Assembly (NCBI RefSeq): GCF_005117025.1
Contig: NZ_SWCO01000005.1
Coordinates: forward strand, 248,001 to 312,000
From: Alteromonas portus
Lineage (GTDB): Bacteria; Pseudomonadota; Gammaproteobacteria; Enterobacterales; Alteromonadaceae
DNA length: 64,000 nucleotides
Direction of reading: 5' to 3'
Shown here: in pieces, positions 46,761 through 56,143 of the stretch
Layout of the letters: each line of letters begins with the position of its first letter
Position numbering within the stretch: the first letter of the stretch is position 1
Made by a program: the position numbers and the translations under genes
Notes under the pieces: model-generated
The model's database searches: none
What the model saw: only the letters and a program-made list of their open reading frames with translations
What the model was told of the DNA's origin: nothing

Positions 46761-47437
46761 GCAAGCCCATCCGCTATGCGGTACCCAGTTCCTCTCACCG
46801 TTTCAATAAGCGGCACGTTAAACGCTTTGTCCACTTTTTGTCGCAAGCGGCTAATGTGAACATCAATCACATTGGTTTGTGGGTCAAAGTGGTAGTTCCA
46901 AACCTGTTCAAGCAGCATGCTGCGCGTAACAACTTTGCCTTTATGACGCAGCAGACACTCAAGTAATTGAAATTCTTTAGACTGCAAATCAATTTCTTGA
47001 TCGCCACGCAATACTTTTCGATTAACTAAATCTAGCGTGAGATCACCGACTTTGATTAAGGTCTTGTCTTCGCCTTCTTTGTTGCGGCCAGCAAGGCCCT
47101 CAACGCGAGCAAGTAACTCTTCAAAGGCAAAAGGTTTAGTTAAATAATCATTAGCGCCTGTGCGAAGGCCTTTGACCTTATCTTCAACTTGGCTCTTTGC
47201 ACTAAGTAATAAGACAGGCGTTGTGTTTCCTTCTTCGCGAAGCTTTTCTAAAACAGAAAAACCGTCGAGTTCAGGCAGCATCACGTCTAAAATCACAGCG
47301 TCTAACTCATTACTGGACGCCTGTTGGTAGCCTGATGTTCCGTCACCTACAGTAATACATTCATGCCCTTCACCCAATAGTCCATTTGCAATGTGCGAGG
47401 CAACCTTTGGATCATCTTCTACAAGTAGCACTTTCAT
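46757..47437 (-). CDS. OmpR/PhoB-family response regulator
   Basis: 226 residues: receiver with D51 (VILDVMLPELDG) and T/K switch residues (LLLSAKS), then a winged-helix DNA-binding domain (about 130-225; LQSKEFQLLECLLRHKGKVV, VRGTGYRIA). First gene of a two-gene operon with the kinase. Similar to CusR/QseB-like regulators. Confidence 0.92.
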   Translation of the reverse strand: MKVLLVEDDPKVASHIANGLLGEGHECITVGDGTSGYQQASSNELDAVILDVMLPELDGFSVLEKLREEGNTTPVLLLSAKSQVEDKVKGLRTGANDYLTKPFAFEELLARVEGLAGRNKEGEDKTLIKVGDLTLDLVNRKVLRGDQEIDLQSKEFQLLECLLRHKGKVVTRSMLLEQVWNYHFDPQTNVIDVHISRLRQKVDKAFNVPLIETVRGTGYRIADGLA

Positions 47438-47714
47438 TATTACGCTTCTTTTGTTTATCTACATTCACACACCTGTTTGGCATTGCTGTCACCTTTGACC
47501 GGTGTTTGATCATCAGCAAGCAAAAACAAGCAGTCGCAAAGCAGTATCGCTTTCATGTACTTTTACGGGTGTTAAGCAACGAAACGATCACTTTTAAGCT
47601 TTTTCGCATAAAGCGGTGATATGTGTAGATAACCAAGCCAAAAAGCACCGCCAACCCAACTGATACGTTTCATGGTGCCGGCCAGCACTAAGTAATACCT
47701 AAATGCCATCCTCG

Positions 47715-49445
47715 CTAATCTCTTTCAAAACGCATGCTTGGGTTGTAAGGTGTGAAGTGTTGTACATCCCCGCGCGCGCACTTCTCTTGTACTTCATGCC
47801 AGTACTCAGGTGTCATCAAATCACCGTGCAGTGACTTAAGTATATCTTTGAACTTTCGCTTACCTACGATGAAATGCTCGAACTGCTCGGGAAACACATC
47901 GTTAGGCGCAACTGAAAGTGTATCGATAGCATAGGGATCATCAGATTTTGGCAGTGCTCTGAAATTACGTTCGTTCATTAAACAAATTTCATCATAATCA
48001 TAAAAGATAACGCGACCATGACGGGTAATACCGAAGTTTTTGTGCAGCATATCTCCAGGGAAGATATTTGCCATAGCAATTTGCTTAATGCAAAGCCCAA
48101 GTTCATCTAATGCACGTGTGATTTTTTCTTCATCCGTTTCTTCTTGTAGATATAGATTAAGCGGCGTCATTTTTCGCTCAATATACATGTGTTTGATAAT
48201 TAGCTCAGACTCTGTGAATTCTAAACTCGAGGCACACGTTTCCTTGAGTTCTTCGATTAGCTCGGGTTCAATTCTATCTAACGGAAACCTAAAGTTTACG
48301 TATTCGTGAGTATCAGCCATTCGACCCACACGGTCTGACATTTTTACTAATTTGTAGCATTCCTTAACGTGCTCACGGGTGATTTTTTTACTTTCAGCAA
48401 ACTCGTCTTTAATGATTTTAAATACCACCCCGTAGGACGGCAGGTGGAAAACCATCATTACCAGGCCGCGAATGCCTGGCGCGGCCTCGAATTTGTCATT
48501 CGATTCGTCCATATGCTGCAAGAAATTGCGATAGAACACCGTTTTACCGTGTTTGTAATGCCCCATCGACATATACAATTCGAAGTGCTTTTTATTTGGT
48601 AATAACTCTTGAAGAAAAGCGGCGACCTCGGCAGGGTTTTGAGTATCAGCCATAAAATAGCTGCGTGCGAAACCAAAAATTACGCTCAGGTCTTTGCGGT
48701 CAGTTAGCAGGGCATCAACGAACATATGTGGCTCATTGTATCTTCTCATGGCGATGACAAAGGGCAGGGTTTCGTCGGGCATACAGATACGGCCAATCAA
48801 GTATGCCGCTTTACCCCGGAAAAAAGTAGGCTTTAGTATTTCTACTGCTTGAACACTGGCTAACTGCTCTTTGTTCAGTCGAGCGCGTAGGGCGGTTTCA
48901 AGGTTTTGCAAGTCTCGTTCAAAGTTCTCAAACGGAATATTGTAACGGTAAATTCTAAATATCGATTCGTACATTTCACGTACGGTCGTGGTGGTGTCAA
49001 AGCTGTTTACTACTTTATCTCTGTCCTGGCCAGGCAGAAAGCAGCGACTAGGCAGCACAAACATCATGTCGTTATCAATTTTTCTATGCTTAAAAAAGCG
49101 GCCAATTACTGAGTTGTAAAAGGTTTCAGCCAGTTCGAACTGCGGGTGGCCTTCTAACTGTAGCGCAAATACCTTTTTAAGTTCTTGCCAGAACGCATCA
49201 TCTTTTTGGTGTACCTGAGTAAGCTGGTAAATTTCGGCCACCGCGTCTGACAGGCTTTGTTCATATATGGTAATCCGCTCTTTAGATGCTAACTGGGTTT
49301 CTTTCCAATTGCCCTTTTCAAACCTTTCTTGAGCGCCGCGCGTAATGCGGGTGAACCAACGATAGCTCTTATCGAAGTGAGACAAAATTTGATAGGCAAC
49401 TTTTCTCACCAGGTTCTTGTCTTGGGTCGCAGTTAACTCTTGCAT
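47715..49445 (-). CDS. aceK: Isocitrate dehydrogenase kinase/phosphatase AceK
   Basis: 576 residues, full length. Reversibly phosphorylates isocitrate dehydrogenase, sending isocitrate into the glyoxylate shunt on acetate or fatty acids. The N-terminal helical regulatory part is followed by an atypical kinase domain; the ATP-loop region (FEAAPGIRGLVMMVF) and the catalytic FYDYDEICLMNE are visible. In E. coli aceK is in the aceBAK operon, but here no aceA or aceB is near; it stands alone with 277 bases of apparently empty DNA on its 3' side. Confidence 0.96.
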   Translation of the reverse strand: MQELTATQDKNLVRKVAYQILSHFDKSYRWFTRITRGAQERFEKGNWKETQLASKERITIYEQSLSDAVAEIYQLTQVHQKDDAFWQELKKVFALQLEGHPQFELAETFYNSVIGRFFKHRKIDNDMMFVLPSRCFLPGQDRDKVVNSFDTTTTVREMYESIFRIYRYNIPFENFERDLQNLETALRARLNKEQLASVQAVEILKPTFFRGKAAYLIGRICMPDETLPFVIAMRRYNEPHMFVDALLTDRKDLSVIFGFARSYFMADTQNPAEVAAFLQELLPNKKHFELYMSMGHYKHGKTVFYRNFLQHMDESNDKFEAAPGIRGLVMMVFHLPSYGVVFKIIKDEFAESKKITREHVKECYKLVKMSDRVGRMADTHEYVNFRFPLDRIEPELIEELKETCASSLEFTESELIIKHMYIERKMTPLNLYLQEETDEEKITRALDELGLCIKQIAMANIFPGDMLHKNFGITRHGRVIFYDYDEICLMNERNFRALPKSDDPYAIDTLSVAPNDVFPEQFEHFIVGKRKFKDILKSLHGDLMTPEYWHEVQEKCARGDVQHFTPYNPSMRFERD

Positions 49446-49623
49446 AGGGATGTTTTCCTTCTTTCAACACGCTATATCTAACACAAAACATAATTTTTGG
49501 AGAGGGAAGATTCTTGCTGTTATCGAGTAAGTACCCAATAATTCGATATTTTTCTTGTTTTATTATACTTTCGTTTAATGTATTCTATTGGCTGATTAGT
49601 AACCAATTATAAGACTGTAGTTA

Positions 49624-50022
49624 ATGGGTTTTAATATTCTAATTTGCGACGATTCAGCCCTTGCAAGGAAAATGGCCAGAATCAACCTACCTCACGGTTT
49701 TGCTGAGTCGATCTATGAAGTGTCCAACGGTATGGATGCTTTAGAAGTGTTGGCACATCACACTATCGACCTTGTATTATTAGATTTAACGATGCCTGTT
49801 CTTGGCGGCCTCAGCGTGTTAAGTGAAATAAAACGCCGTCAACTCGAGACTTTTGTTGTTGTTATTTCAGGCGACATCCAGCCGATGATGCAAGAGAAAG
49901 TAATGTCATTAGGTGCTTTAGGTTTCATTGAAAAACCCATTAAACGAGACGAGCTTAAGCTGGTTTTACAGCGCTTTGGTTTTATACTTCCCGATACTTT
50001 CAAACCAGCGATTGCGGTTTAA
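49624..50022 (+). CDS. Single-domain response regulator (CheY-like)
   Basis: 132 residues, receiver only. Acidic pocket in ICDDSALARKM, acceptor Asp in LVLLDLTMPVLGG, and the conserved K in FIEKPIK. There is no output domain, so it works through protein binding or as a phosphate shuttle. Related stand-alone receivers in Alteromonadales sit near chemotaxis or c-di-GMP genes, but no partner is adjacent. Ends at a strong terminator. Confidence 0.9.
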   Translation: MGFNILICDDSALARKMARINLPHGFAESIYEVSNGMDALEVLAHHTIDLVLLDLTMPVLGGLSVLSEIKRRQLETFVVVISGDIQPMMQEKVMSLGALGFIEKPIKRDELKLVLQRFGFILPDTFKPAIAV

Positions 50023-50072
50023 GATCTGAAACTTGAGTGAATGATAAAAAACCTTGAAAAAGGCCAATGAGG

Positions 50073-50101
50073 AAGGGCGAACTAAGTGTTCGCCCTTTTT
50101 T
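50073..50101 (+). terminator. Terminator after the CheY-like gene
   Basis: Perfect 10-base stem AAGGGCGAAC/GTTCGCCCTT, 5-base loop, T-run. Confidence 0.93.
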
Positions 50102-50109
50102 ATTAGAGG

Positions 50110-51150
50110 TTAGTCGAACCAGTGACGGGTTTTGTTCGCGAACCACACTAGCGAAAGCATAACTGGTACCTCAACCAGCACGCCCACCACTGTGGCAAGT
50201 GCTGCGCCGCTGTGTAAGCCAAATAGTGAAATGGCTACGGCGACTGCCAATTCAAAGAAGTTTGACGTACCAATCATACATGCCGGCGCTGCAACATTGT
50301 GCGGTAGTTTCATGCGTTTTGCGGCAAAGTAGGCAATAGCAAAAATACCGTAAGTTTGTATTAGCAGTGGTATCGCAATAAGTACGATATCTTGGGGCTG
50401 CGATAATATAGTTTCTGCTTGAAGGCCAAACAAAATAACAATAGTAAGCAGTAACCCAATTACTGAGAACGGCTTAAATTTACTTACTAGCGCGTTAACA
50501 GCGTCATTTCCTGAACCTGTTTTCTGCGCGCTGTTGTTTTTGTTTTCCAAGTGGCGGCGCGTTATATAACCCGCGACCAACGGTAATACTACATAGAGCG
50601 CTACAGAAAGAAGCAGTGTGTCCCAAGGAACTGTGATATCTGTTACGCCAAGCAGCATGGCGGTAAGTGGTGCAAAGGCAACGACCATAATAAGGTCGTT
50701 TATCGATACCTGCACCAGCGTATAGTTGGCGTCTCCTTTTGTTAGGTGACTCCAGACAAAAACCATGGCAGTACAAGGAGCAACGCCCAGTAAAATCATG
50801 CCGGCAATGTATTCAGTGGCGGTTTGCGGGTCTACCCAATCGGCAAAAATACCTTTAAAGAATAGCCAGCCCAAGAGCGCCATAGTGAATGGCTTAATAA
50901 GCCAGTTAACCACGAGTGTAAGCACTAAGCCTTTTGGTTTTTTACCCACATCTTTAATAGAGCCGAAGTCTATCTGCACCATCATTGGGTAAATCATTAG
51001 CCAAATAAGTACTGCCACTACAAGATTTACGTGTGCATATTCAAGCGCTGCAATAGACTCGAATACGCCAGGCAAAGTATAACCTAGGCCCACCCCCGCA
51101 ATAATGCAAAGACCAACCCACACTGATAAATAACGTTCAAAGAACCCCAT
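50110..51150 (-). CDS. Arsenite efflux transporter, ACR3 family
   Basis: 346 residues, ten membrane helices, N-terminal [14 protein letters not shown] and [15 protein letters not shown] with the conserved Cys required for arsenite transport. ACR3 carriers (often called ArsB although unrelated to the E. coli ArsB) export As(III) by proton antiport. Last gene of the arsR-arsC-arsH-acr3 operon, 23 bases after arsH. Confidence 0.93.
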   Translation of the reverse strand: MGFFERYLSVWVGLCIIAGVGLGYTLPGVFESIAALEYAHVNLVVAVLIWLMIYPMMVQIDFGSIKDVGKKPKGLVLTLVVNWLIKPFTMALLGWLFFKGIFADWVDPQTATEYIAGMILLGVAPCTAMVFVWSHLTKGDANYTLVQVSINDLIMVVAFAPLTAMLLGVTDITVPWDTLLLSVALYVVLPLVAGYITRRHLENKNNSAQKTGSGNDAVNALVSKFKPFSVIGLLLTIVILFGLQAETILSQPQDIVLIAIPLLIQTYGIFAIAYFAAKRMKLPHNVAAPACMIGTSNFFELAVAVAISLFGLHSGAALATVVGVLVEVPVMLSLVWFANKTRHWFD

Positions 51151-51173
51151 TTCTACTCACCTTTGTCTTAATT

Positions 51174-51941
51174 TTACAGCGATTTTTGATTAACACGCTT
51201 ACTCACTTCCTCTGCGCTTTCAACGCGCTCGGAATAGCGACCAACTAAAAAGTCCTTGTTGTCGCGGGTAAGCAAAGTAAATTTCACCAATTCTTCAACT
51301 ACATCCACTATGCGGTTGTAGTAAGGGGACGGTTTCATGCGACCATCGTCTTCAAATTCTAAAAACGCTTTTGCTACAGAAGACTGGTTAGGAATAGTTA
51401 ACATGCGCATCCAGCGTCCTAAAATACGCATTTGATTTACCGCATTAAATGATTGTGAGCCACCAGATACCTGCATAATGGCCAGCGTTTTCCCTTGTGT
51501 CGGACGCACGCCACCAAGGCTAAGCGGTACCCAATCGATCATGCTTTTCATAATGCCAGTCATGCTGCCGTGACGCTCAGGTGAACACCAAATTTGACCT
51601 TCAGACCACATCATAAGCTCGCGTAGCTCTTTAACTTTCGGATGTGACTCATCTTCAGTATCTGGCTGCGGCAAACCGCGAGGGTCAAAAATTTTGGCCT
51701 CTGCGCCAAAATATTCAAGCAACCGCGCTGACTCTTCTATAACTAGACGACTGTAAGAGCGTTCTCGCAGCGAGCCGTAAAGTAACAAAATGCGCGGCTT
51801 GTGATCTGAGAACGTTGATGCAAAGTTAGCCATAATCGGCTTATGCATTTGCTCCATTACCGCGTTATCAGAAGGGCTTTGTGCTGATGATATGTCTGGG
51901 CTTTCGGATACATTTGGGCTCATTGATTCACCTTTACTCAT
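51174..51941 (-). CDS. arsH: ArsH, NADPH-dependent FMN reductase
   Basis: 255 residues. Flavodoxin-like fold with the FMN motif [14 protein letters not shown] and [15 protein letters not shown]. ArsH oxidises trivalent organoarsenicals or reduces quinones/Cr(VI) in different bacteria. The start overlaps the arsC stop by one base (TAATG). A second Met six residues in (51923) is an alternative start. Confidence 0.93.
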   Translation of the reverse strand: MSKGESMSPNVSESPDISSAQSPSDNAVMEQMHKPIMANFASTFSDHKPRILLLYGSLRERSYSRLVIEESARLLEYFGAEAKIFDPRGLPQPDTEDESHPKVKELRELMMWSEGQIWCSPERHGSMTGIMKSMIDWVPLSLGGVRPTQGKTLAIMQVSGGSQSFNAVNQMRILGRWMRMLTIPNQSSVAKAFLEFEDDGRMKPSPYYNRIVDVVEELVKFTLLTRDNKDFLVGRYSERVESAEEVSKRVNQKSL

Positions 51942-52408
51942 TACTGGGCACCTAATTTTGATAGTGCCTCTTTAAGTGCTGCTTTATCTAAGTTTTTCTC
52001 AGCAAGTTCTGCTAATGCCGCTACACGCTTTTCAATAATATCTATGGTGTTGTTGAATGCGGCGGCTTTCTCTTGCTCGCTACCTTCTAACTTTGACGGG
52101 TCTTCTAAGCCCCAGTGCACTTTAAGCGATTTACCGAAATAAACAGGGCATGACTCACCCGCCGCTGAATCACAAACGGTGACGACAAGATCAGCGTCAT
52201 AATCTTCAAATTCATCCCACGACTGACTTTGAAGCCCGTTTGTATCAAATCCTCGCTCTGCAAGGTATTTAAGAGAAAGAGGGTGTACTTCACCGACAGG
52301 CTGGCTGCCCGCACTGCGCGCTTCTACATTACCGTTAGAGGCATTAGTGATGGCTTCGCAAAGAATACTGCGGCAACGGTTGTGCGTACAAATGTATAAA
52401 ATCTTCAT
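51941..52408 (-). CDS. arsC: Arsenate reductase ArsC, thioredoxin-coupled low-molecular-weight phosphatase type
   Basis: 155 residues. Reduces arsenate to arsenite. The P-loop is C7-THNRC-R13; the two resolving cysteines are C79 and C87 ([13 protein letters not shown]), the Cys triad of the thioredoxin-linked class rather than the glutaredoxin-linked E. coli ArsC. Overlaps arsH by one base. Preceded by 130 bases of non-coding DNA after arsR. Confidence 0.93.
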   Translation of the reverse strand: MKILYICTHNRCRSILCEAITNASNGNVEARSAGSQPVGEVHPLSLKYLAERGFDTNGLQSQSWDEFEDYDADLVVTVCDSAAGESCPVYFGKSLKVHWGLEDPSKLEGSEQEKAAAFNNTIDIIEKRVAALAELAEKNLDKAALKEALSKLGAQ

Positions 52409-52538
52409 ATAAAAACCTTATTTAAATGGCTGATGCTACTTTGAATAGCTATCAAAAAATTAGAAAAGTTAAAAAGTAAGCAGCTTGCAATGTGCTAAGG
52501 ACAAGCACCTTAGTGATGTACATCAAAGTATGTGAGCG

Positions 52539-52883
52539 TTAGCAATTCTCGCAGGACAAGTTCGCTAATGGATCTTCGATGTATGTACTATTATTGGACG
52601 CAGTGTTTTTGATAACCTCTAGTGCCCAAGCGGGTAAGTCAGGGTGAAGTTGGTAGTACACCCACTTGCCCTTACGGGTATCGAGCACTAAGCCGCACTT
52701 TCGTAAATCAGCAAGATGCCGCGAAATTTTTGGCTGGCTTAGTTGAAGCGCATCGGTGAGGTCGCAGACGCATAGCTCGCCTTTTACGCTAAGCATAAGC
52801 AGCGTCTTTAAGCGAGTGTCTTCCGACAGGCATTTAAAAAATGCTAAGGGCGCTAACTGCCCAGGTTCACAACAAGTCGACAT
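52539..52883 (-). CDS. arsR: ArsR-family arsenic-responsive repressor
   Basis: About 114 residues. Winged helix with the As(III)-binding motif ELCVCDL in the DNA-recognition region; further Cys occur in CC near the N-terminus and CENC at the C-terminus. It represses the ars operon until arsenite binds. I chose ATG at 52883: the frame is open to 52946, but that extension would translate two of the palindromic operators and has no ribosome binding site. Confidence 0.9.
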   Translation of the reverse strand: MSTCCEPGQLAPLAFFKCLSEDTRLKTLLMLSVKGELCVCDLTDALQLSQPKISRHLADLRKCGLVLDTRKGKWVYYQLHPDLPAWALEVIKNTASNNSTYIEDPLANLSCENC

Positions 52884-52894
52884 AAAAATCATCA

Positions 52895-52912
52895 CATATG
52901 AAATTTCGTATG
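52895..52912. promoter_or_regulatory. ArsR operator candidate 1
   Basis: CATATGAAATTTCGTATG, an 18-base palindrome with one mismatched pair, 12 bases upstream of the arsR start. Confidence 0.65.
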
Positions 52913-52922
52913 TGATGTATCG

Positions 52923-52940
52923 TATATGAAATTTCGTATG
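52923..52940. promoter_or_regulatory. ArsR operator candidate 2
   Basis: TATATGAAATTTCGTATG, same core, centred 28 bases from copy 1. Confidence 0.65.
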
Positions 52941-52951
52941 TGTCAATGACG

Positions 52952-52969
52952 CATCTGAAATTTCATATA
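52952..52969. promoter_or_regulatory. ArsR operator candidate 3
   Basis: CATCTGAAATTTCATATA, same core TGAAATTTCRTAT, centred 29 bases from copy 2. Confidence 0.6.
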
Positions 52970-53020
52970 TGTTTAATAGGGGGGAAGTGGTTTAAAAAAA
53001 CTATGAAGTAGCCCAAAAAT

Positions 53021-53710
53021 CTAATGGCTTTCAGGAGCGGCAGCCTCAAACGACATTGCTACTTGTTGACCGTTTACCTCATTGTAATGAGAAATAACGT
53101 CGTTCATAAACGCGTACCATGTAGGATTCGGGTGCCAAATAGCCATAAGGTCTTTTTTGGCAGCTTGTTCACTTTCTCCCAGTACGTTAATTCTATAAAG
53201 ATAGGTAAAAGCGGCACCTCGCCAATTCAGTTTACAGTGCGTGAGTACCTTGTCTTCTTCGATATCTACGCTTTGCATGAATGCTGCGTAGTTTAAAAAG
53301 TTGGCTAATGTGGGGCCTTCCCAATCAACGGGCACATTAAAGTAGTCGAGCCCTAATTCTGAGGTAGTTAAAATCTCACTAGTTCTATTTCCTGGGATCA
53401 AGTCTATAACGTGCGTCACCCCTTCCTCTTTCAGCAAAGAAAGATGAGAGGCATCAGGTAAGCCCGAAGAATACATGAAGGGCGCGTTTTTTTGGAAGTT
53501 AGTGAGCGTTGCAAGTGTCGGTGTGGCATTCATTTGCGCTTGGTCACTGGCTTGCGGTGTTGAATTGTCTTCATGATATGCGTTCGCATGTGCACTTAAA
53601 CCTAGCCCTAAACTAATACAGGCCGCAACAACAGCGAGACTACGCTTAGACGTTTGAAATGATAGTGTATCTTTCAATATTTTAAGTGCTGCTGATTGGT
53701 GCTTTTTCAT
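53021..53710 (-). CDS. Periplasmic tyrosine phosphatase-like protein
   Basis: 229 residues. A signal peptide (cleavage near ANA-YH) precedes a phosphatase fold with the P-loop HCKLNWRGAAF, i.e. a Cys and an Arg separated by four residues, as in the DUF442/beta-lactamase-hydrolase-like branch rather than classical CX5R enzymes. The general Asp may be in VPVDWEGP. The substrate is unknown. It is upstream of arsR on the same strand but separated by 74 bases that contain the third operator; the last codons run close to it, so co-regulation is conceivable but not shown. Confidence 0.7.
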   Translation of the reverse strand: MKKHQSAALKILKDTLSFQTSKRSLAVVAACISLGLGLSAHANAYHEDNSTPQASDQAQMNATPTLATLTNFQKNAPFMYSSGLPDASHLSLLKEEGVTHVIDLIPGNRTSEILTTSELGLDYFNVPVDWEGPTLANFLNYAAFMQSVDIEEDKVLTHCKLNWRGAAFTYLYRINVLGESEQAAKKDLMAIWHPNPTWYAFMNDVISHYNEVNGQQVAMSFEAAAPESH

Positions 53711-53903
53711 AATTTAGCGCTCGATGTTCACACTGGTTCGTGGTGGCGTTATTGCCATTTCTTACGTTACACATTTGATTGTGTGTTGTCCAAACGGTAA
53801 AGCCTCAGTTTTGCATTTAGCGCCCGTTGAGCTTTGACATACAGCAAAGGTCAACAGGCCCAACATTAGCATTGATAAAAGCCGTTGGAATTTGGGTAAG
53901 GCC

Positions 53904-54671
53904 TTAGCTTTTTACCACCTTAGGCTTCAAAGAAGGCGACTTATTAACAGACGACTTTGGTTTGTATTTACAACTAAGCCAGATTGAAAAAGGAACGCCT
54001 ATAAGAGCAGGTAGAATCCAACTGACAATTTGCAGTGACGGCGAGCCTTCAAATAGTACGCGTCCTCCAAAGGCAAAAAATGCGGTATATGCTCCAATAC
54101 CAGAGCCAATGATATGCCCAATGTGCTCAGTTACCCACGCACCTGCAACGATGTTTTTTTGATAAACATAGCGCGCAATACCAATGGCATTTAACAGCGC
54201 GATAGGGGCAAAAATACAGGTTAACGTAATGCCGTACGTAATACCTTGATACAATGCAATAGAAGCTACAACAATAAGCAGAGCGGGTAGCCACAGATAC
54301 TCGATAGTACGCAGTTGCTCAAGATTTTGTTTCGCTTTAAGCACCGCTACGGAATGCCTTACGTTGTTCCATACCAACAGGCTTAACATCAGCAAAAAGA
54401 GATATTGACCTCTAAGATAGGCAGTGAAATAAGCAACAGACTCAGCGTGCTCGGGCATTGTTGGGTAGATGACGAGCGGAATAAACAACACCATGGTAGA
54501 GCTGATAACGCCACTAATAGACGTAAATAGCATTGCTTTTATATAGTAACCACCAAATTGCTTGTGGGATTTTCCGCCCTTTTTCGTAAGACTAGGCACC
54601 CAAAACAGTAAAAGTGACAGAGCACCCGTTAAAATATGAAGCGTTACTATAAAGCCATGAATTGTTTGCAT
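53904..54671 (-). CDS. Membrane protein, DUF2306-like, divergent from two-component system
   Basis: 255 residues, seven or eight membrane helices. The motif GGKSHKQFGGYYIKAM after helix 2 resembles the HRxxG loop of DUF2306-like proteins, an assignment I hold loosely. Start ATG at 54671 with AAGGA 8 bases upstream. It diverges from the kinase/regulator operon at 54845, with a perfect 11-base inverted repeat in the shared promoter, so it is probably the target of that regulator. Confidence 0.62.
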   Translation of the reverse strand: MQTIHGFIVTLHILTGALSLLLFWVPSLTKKGGKSHKQFGGYYIKAMLFTSISGVISSTMVLFIPLVIYPTMPEHAESVAYFTAYLRGQYLFLLMLSLLVWNNVRHSVAVLKAKQNLEQLRTIEYLWLPALLIVVASIALYQGITYGITLTCIFAPIALLNAIGIARYVYQKNIVAGAWVTEHIGHIIGSGIGAYTAFFAFGGRVLFEGSPSLQIVSWILPALIGVPFSIWLSCKYKPKSSVNKSPSLKPKVVKS

Positions 54672-54739
54672 CTTGCTTTCCTTTGGCAATGAACAAAATT
54701 GTAGGCTTATAGTGATAACTTCACGAGATTGACAACAGT

Positions 54740-54773
54740 GCCAGAAGTCATGAAATAAAAAGTGACTTCTGGC
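54740..54773. promoter_or_regulatory. Perfect 11-bp inverted repeat in divergent promoter
   Basis: GCCAGAAGTCA (54740-54750) and TGACTTCTGGC (54763-54773), 12-base spacer, so the arm centres are 23 bases apart, about two helical turns. It lies midway between the DUF2306-like gene and the two-component operon, as expected for the binding site of a dimeric NarL-type regulator. Confidence 0.65.
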
Positions 54774-54844
54774 CTATGCATTGAACTGTGTTTTTTGTCA
54801 AAGTAACGCTATAAGAACGAAAAGATATAGGTAGTCAGAAACGA

Positions 54845-56143
54845 ATGAAAATCTCAATCCCTGCTCATTGGCGGGTGAGCATCGATATTGAGCGCGCATC
54901 TGCATGCATTACGTGGATGTTTGTAAGCGGCTCTGCACTTTACTTCTTGTATCATCAATACTCGTTCATACATTGGCGAACCCTCTCTGCCATTGCTATT
55001 TTTTGCATGCTAGCTGTGTCTTTTGTGATTGTCAGTAGGCATGACCACAGTATGCTTTCGTTAAGGCTGCCAACGTTATGGGCGATGTTTCTATTAGCGG
55101 TACTGTGCCAGTTTTTGCTTCCCTATGCTTACCTTGCCATCTTCATTGTTATTTGGTCCGCCATTCTTCCTTATTATGTTAATTGGAAAACGTGCGTCGT
55201 GCTTTCAATACCATTGGCTCTGCCCACAATCCTAATCCAAGGATGGGTGTGGCAAGAGCAGCAAGCTGTCTTAACCGGCGCGCTGTTTTGGACATTCAAT
55301 TTATTTGCCATGATCATGTCAAACACGGCCATTAAAGAATCGAAAGCACGTGAAGAAGCTGACGCGCTTAATAGACAATTATTAAGTACTCAGCAACTAA
55401 TGAAGCAAGCGCTTACTCAAGATGAGCGCCTGCGTATAGCGCGAAACATTCACGATGTTTTAGGGCATCATTTGACGGCGCTTACCATCAACCTTCAAGT
55501 CGCGTCTAGAAAGGCGGATTTATTAGAAAGCACTGAATCGCAAGCCATAAAGCAACACGTTGACCAGTCCCACAGTATCGCTAAGCTTTTGCTCTCTGAT
55601 GTTAGAGAAGCGATTTCTGACATTCGGGAAAATGCGGCTATTGATTTTTCATTAGCGGTAAACGCACTAATTAAAGATTTGCCTAGGCCGATGGTAAATC
55701 TGCACATTGACGACAATTTAATGTTAACCAACGTGCGAATTGCCGATTGCCTTTTGCGAAGTATGCAGGAGGCGCTAACTAACGTGATCCGCCATACACA
55801 GGCGCATTATTTTTCCCTATCACTGACGCAACACAACGGCGTTTACAACCTACTAATGCACGACAGTATGGTGCCGCATGCTGCAGATAATAAACTCAGG
55901 GATGAGCAGCCAAGTAGCATACCGCTTTTCGACAAAGCATCATGTAGCTATTCAGAAAGCGCTTGTGCAAAAGGAGTTCGAAAGGAAGAGGGACCAAGGG
56001 CATCTGACACTTCAAGTCATGTGGTGGCTGGCAATGGCCTAAAAGGAATGCAGGAACGGGTTAATGAGCTAAATGGAACTATCAGCTGGCAGCAAACCGA
56101 GCAGGGTTTTCGCATCGCAATTCACATACCGGAGGGCGAATGA
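54845..56143 (+). CDS. Sensor histidine kinase, HisKA_3 type, with degenerate ATP-lid region
   Basis: 432 residues. Four to six membrane helices in the first 170 residues, a coiled linker, HisKA_3 with the acceptor in RIARNIHDVLGHHLTAL, then HATPase (N-box MQEALTNVIRHTQAH). The G1 box reads LLMHDSMVPHAAD instead of DDGxG, and an insertion of about 45 low-complexity polar residues (roughly 340-385) separates it from the G2 box GNGLKGMQERV. The paired regulator overlaps by 4 bases. The kinase may still be active, but the lid is unusual. Confidence 0.85.
   Translation: MKISIPAHWRVSIDIERASACITWMFVSGSALYFLYHQYSFIHWRTLSAIAIFCMLAVSFVIVSRHDHSMLSLRLPTLWAMFLLAVLCQFLLPYAYLAIFIVIWSAILPYYVNWKTCVVLSIPLALPTILIQGWVWQEQQAVLTGALFWTFNLFAMIMSNTAIKESKAREEADALNRQLLSTQQLMKQALTQDERLRIARNIHDVLGHHLTALTINLQVASRKADLLESTESQAIKQHVDQSHSIAKLLLSDVREAISDIRENAAIDFSLAVNALIKDLPRPMVNLHIDDNLMLTNVRIADCLLRSMQEALTNVIRHTQAHYFSLSLTQHNGVYNLLMHDSMVPHAADNKLRDEQPSSIPLFDKASCSYSESACAKGVRKEEGPRASDTSSHVVAGNGLKGMQERVNELNGTISWQQTEQGFRIAIHIPEGE

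Noticed and set aside
47438..47714. Short minus-strand frame of 33 codons between aceK and the OmpR-type regulator
   Set aside because: No ribosome binding site or recognisable motif; not distinguishable from chance.
52884..52946. N-terminal extension of arsR
   Set aside because: It translates the operator palindromes and lacks a ribosome binding site.
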